From an uncultured Veillonella sp. (lineage in GTDB: Bacteria > Bacillota > Negativicutes > Veillonellales > Veillonellaceae), in contig CAAFUD010000215.1 of NCBI GenBank assembly GCA_900766125.1, forward strand, positions 1 through 7,399: a stretch of DNA of 7,399 nt, read 5' to 3'. Below are positions 5,715-7,399 of the stretch, piece after piece. The position numbers and the translations under genes were made by a program. The notes beneath the pieces were generated by a model. That model saw only the letters and a list, made by a program, of their open reading frames with translations, was not told where the DNA came from and did no database searches. Position 1 is the first letter of the stretch, and every line of letters begins with the position of its first letter.

Positions 5715-6187
5715 TGTATACCTATTACATCAGTGTAGGTTCAAATATCGGTGATAAACGGGGGCACATTAATTTGGCCCTTCAATCATTACAGGAACAT
5801 GATGCGGTTTCAAAGGTCATTAGTTCGCCCTTAATCGAAACCGAACCTTGGGGATATACGGATCAGGATATCTTTGTTAATGGTATGTGGCTTTGTGAAA
5901 GCTCTTTAGCCCCTCATCAAATGTTAAGTTTATTACAGTCCTTAGAACAGGGGGCTGGACGTGAACGACTCATTCATTGGGGCCCACGTACATTGGATTT
6001 AGATATTATTTTAGCTTTTGATGAGAACGGGACTATGATTTCCATATGTGATGAAAGTCTTACAGTACCACATCCTTACTTTTGGGATCGTACCTTTGTC
6101 TTAGAACCTTTACATGAGTTGTTACCAACTTTTATATATAAAGGTATGACCATTGGCGAGAGACTAACTCAGTTAAGCTTATCGTAG
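5714..6187 (+). CDS. folK: 2-amino-4-hydroxy-6-hydroxymethyl-dihydropteridine pyrophosphokinase (HPPK)
   Basis: This 157-residue enzyme transfers pyrophosphate from ATP to 6-hydroxymethyl-dihydropterin, giving the substrate of FolP. Characteristic features are SVGSNIGD (7-14), TEPWGYTDQDIFVNG (43-57) for pterin binding, and the HPPK signature WGPRTLDLDI (89-98) with the magnesium ligands Asp95 and Asp97 and with Arg92. The VPHPYFWDRTFVLEPL segment (118-133) supplies His120 and Arg126 of the ATP site. Length matches the E. coli enzyme (about 159 residues). The start overlaps folB by one base. No folA, folC or dihydroneopterin-triphosphate phosphatase follows; a 126-base gap ends the folate block. 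I see no strong intrinsic terminator after the stop. Confidence 0.94.
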   Translation: MYTYYISVGSNIGDKRGHINLALQSLQEHDAVSKVISSPLIETEPWGYTDQDIFVNGMWLCESSLAPHQMLSLLQSLEQGAGRERLIHWGPRTLDLDIILAFDENGTMISICDESLTVPHPYFWDRTFVLEPLHELLPTFIYKGMTIGERLTQLSLS

Positions 6188-6221
6188 ACATTTACAAAAT
6201 AGTAAACATTAAGGCTGCAGT

Positions 6222-6305
6222 TGTACCTATGAATAGGGATTATATGAATAGGTACATCCTGTAAGCACAATATATTATTACGTTTTATGCTTGGGGATTC
6301 ATAGG
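6222..6305 (+). promoter_or_regulatory. Repeat-rich 5' region with possible alternative RNA folds
   Basis: TGTACCTAT (6222-6230) and ATAGGTACA (6248-6256) are perfect inverted repeats with a 17-base loop. TATGAATAGG occurs twice in direct orientation (6228-6237 and 6243-6252, 15 bases apart). CCTATGAAT (6226-6234) is also exactly complementary to ATTCATAGG (6297-6305), which overlaps the ribosome binding site AGGGAG (6303-6308) of the next gene. The first arm can therefore pair with either partner, but not both. No long T-run follows, so it is not a normal terminator. The gap 6188-6313 has no clear promoter; TTGTAC (6221-6226) with TATGAA (6243-6248) is weak. Confidence 0.45.
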
Positions 6306-6313
6306 GAGTATAC

Positions 6314-7120
6314 ATGAATATAAAACGTATTGGGTTGTGTGTACTAGCGTTGATTGTAATGGGCCTGTCCTATTGGCTTGCCGTAGGTGGTAATTATGAC
6401 AGCAAAACAGTACGCATAGATCCAGAAGAGCATACACTAGTAAATTCTAGTGATGCCATTATTTCAAAACGAATATTAGCGATGAAGTCTATGGATTCAA
6501 AAGTTTATTTTTTAGGTTATGAAGGCTACGGTATTTATAATCTATCTGATAATACACTTCGGTTGATGCCCGTTAGCTTCCGTGGTCAACATATAGAGCC
6601 ACCGAAGACAGAGAATTACCAACGTGGTTTACGAGAGATTACTACGGTAAAAACTTTCTCTGATTTTAGTAGTCAAGAACAATCCATACTTAAGGATTTA
6701 TTGGAATCTACTGATAGAGGGGCTCATTACTATGGTGACTTTTACCATTCTGGTTATGAGTCATCCCTCATCGACATGAAGGACCAGTATTTTATAACGA
6801 ATACGGTACGTGCCTTGAAACGTGTGAATCATACATTATATGTATATGATGCGTCAGGGTTCATTATCATTGATTTAGATAATCGACGTATACAAGGGTT
6901 CTTTAATAATCGTCTCGGTGGGGAAGGACCTAAAGGTGTACCTGATAGCTTGCGTGGCCATTATGGTTCAGATTTCACGATGATATATGCATTGTCCAAG
7001 TTAGATCCAAAGGATTTAGAAATTTTATGGTCAATGCGAAAACAATATTTAGAAAAGTCACCACAAGTGATGGAGAATAAGGATTTATTCCCGCTTAATC
7101 TTGATGAGATGACTTTATAG
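6314..7120 (+). CDS. Membrane-anchored protein of unknown function
   Basis: I do not recognise the family of this 268-residue protein. Residues 3-5 (IKR) give a short positive N-terminus, followed by a hydrophobic stretch at about 6-25. This suggests a signal anchor or uncleaved signal peptide with the rest outside the cytoplasm. There is no proper lipobox around Cys9. Two segments resemble each other: residues 62-85 (SKVYFLGYEGYGIYNL...) and 172-195 (NHTLYVYDASGFIIIDL...). Each has beta-strand, aromatic, Gly and Asn/Asp-Leu features like a beta-propeller blade. The stretch between is polar, and the C-terminus is charged and probably helical. Start ATG 6314 has AGGGAG 5 bases upstream. The gene is followed after 10 bases by a small membrane protein whose ribosome binding site overlaps this stop codon, so the two are likely co-expressed. 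Confidence 0.75.
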   Translation: MNIKRIGLCVLALIVMGLSYWLAVGGNYDSKTVRIDPEEHTLVNSSDAIISKRILAMKSMDSKVYFLGYEGYGIYNLSDNTLRLMPVSFRGQHIEPPKTENYQRGLREITTVKTFSDFSSQEQSILKDLLESTDRGAHYYGDFYHSGYESSLIDMKDQYFITNTVRALKRVNHTLYVYDASGFIIIDLDNRRIQGFFNNRLGGEGPKGVPDSLRGHYGSDFTMIYALSKLDPKDLEILWSMRKQYLEKSPQVMENKDLFPLNLDEMTL

Positions 7121-7130
7121 GAGGTATATT

Positions 7131-7367
7131 ATGCTTTGGTCAATTATTGTAGGCGGATTCATTGGTTTTGTAGCCGGTCGTATTACTAAAAAGGCGCAAA
7201 GCATGGGGATTATTCTTCGCGTTATTGCTGGTTTAGTAGGGGCTTCTGTAGGTCAAGCTTTGCTTGGTACTTGGGGCCCAAGTCTTGCAGGCATGGCATT
7301 AATTCCGTCCATCGTTGGTGCAGTTATAGTGATTGCTGTAGTAAGCTTCTTTACTGGACGAGACTAA
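7131..7367 (+). CDS. Small GlsB/YeaQ/YmgE-type membrane protein
   Basis: This 78-residue, glycine-rich hydrophobic protein fits the GlsB/YeaQ/YmgE family (transglycosylase-associated protein, Pfam PF04226), often stress-induced in bacteria and of unclear biochemical role. Three membrane segments are visible at about residues 2-18, 26-46 and 52-74. The early VGGFIGFVAGRITKKAQ pattern and the GLVGASVGQALLG turn are typical of the family. The charged loop RITKKAQS (17-24) and the C-terminal GRD are polar ends. Start ATG 7131 follows a near-perfect TAGGAGG (7118-7124), which contains the stop codon of the upstream gene, indicating an operon. Length is slightly below the usual 80-90 residues but complete. 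Confidence 0.85.
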   Translation: MLWSIIVGGFIGFVAGRITKKAQSMGIILRVIAGLVGASVGQALLGTWGPSLAGMALIPSIVGAVIVIAVVSFFTGRD

Positions 7368-7370
7368 CTA

Positions 7371-7391
7371 TATAATAGAAGGACTATTATA
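7371..7391 (+). terminator. A/T-rich hairpin after the small membrane protein
   Basis: TATAATAG (7371-7378) and CTATTATA (7384-7391) form a perfect 8-base-pair stem with an AAGGA loop, 3 bases after the stop codon. The stem has only one G/C pair and no T-run follows before the window ends, so a terminator role is weak. TATAAT could instead be a -10 box of a downstream gene, though no good -35 is seen. Confidence 0.3.
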
Positions 7392-7399
7392 GGATTTCC

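Overview
The window looks like chromosomal DNA of a low-to-moderate GC bacterium of the Firmicutes/Negativicutes type. A Veillonella-like organism is my best guess. It rests on base composition, Firmicutes-style Shine-Dalgarno sites and overall protein character, not on a database match. All genes are on the + strand and closely packed, and no gap exceeds about 130 bases. I see no mobile element, CRISPR array, tRNA or rRNA.

Layout: (a) 1-82, the C-terminal tail of an unidentified gene, followed by a clean intrinsic terminator (92-116). (b) 139-1077, an LD-carboxypeptidase of family S66 (muropeptide recycling). (c) 1141-2280, an M20 amidohydrolase of the aminobenzoyl-glutamate/ACY1L2-like type. 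(d) A strong sigma70-type promoter (TTGACA, 17 bases, TACAAT) followed by a terminator-like hairpin (2348-2371). (e) A five-gene block that reads as one operon: an ABC-F ATPase (2392-3948), then folE, folP, folB and folK (3957-6187). Junctions in the block are an 8-base gap, an 8-base overlap and two 1-base overlaps. (f) A 126-base gap with overlapping direct and inverted repeats. (g) A membrane-anchored protein of unknown function (6314-7120) and a small GlsB/YeaQ/YmgE-type membrane protein (7131-7367), apparently co-transcribed.

The folate genes cover GTP to dihydropteroate: FolE opens and recyclises GTP, FolB makes 6-hydroxymethyl-dihydropterin, FolK pyrophosphorylates it and FolP joins it to p-aminobenzoate. 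The dihydroneopterin-triphosphate phosphatase, dihydrofolate synthase and dihydrofolate reductase are not in the window. The M20 enzyme just upstream could supply p-aminobenzoate from p-aminobenzoyl-glutamate, but that is inference.

The most notable observation is in FolE. It keeps the zinc ligands but has Gln where the catalytic His (E. coli His179) should be. It also has Asp and Lys at two positions that are Arg in the E. coli triphosphate site (Arg139, Arg185). FolP, FolB and FolK keep their expected active-site residues. Second is the promoter-hairpin arrangement before the ABC-F gene, which looks like transcription attenuation controlling the ABC-F/folate operon. Third is a possible pair of competing RNA folds that could hide the ribosome binding site of the 6314 gene.
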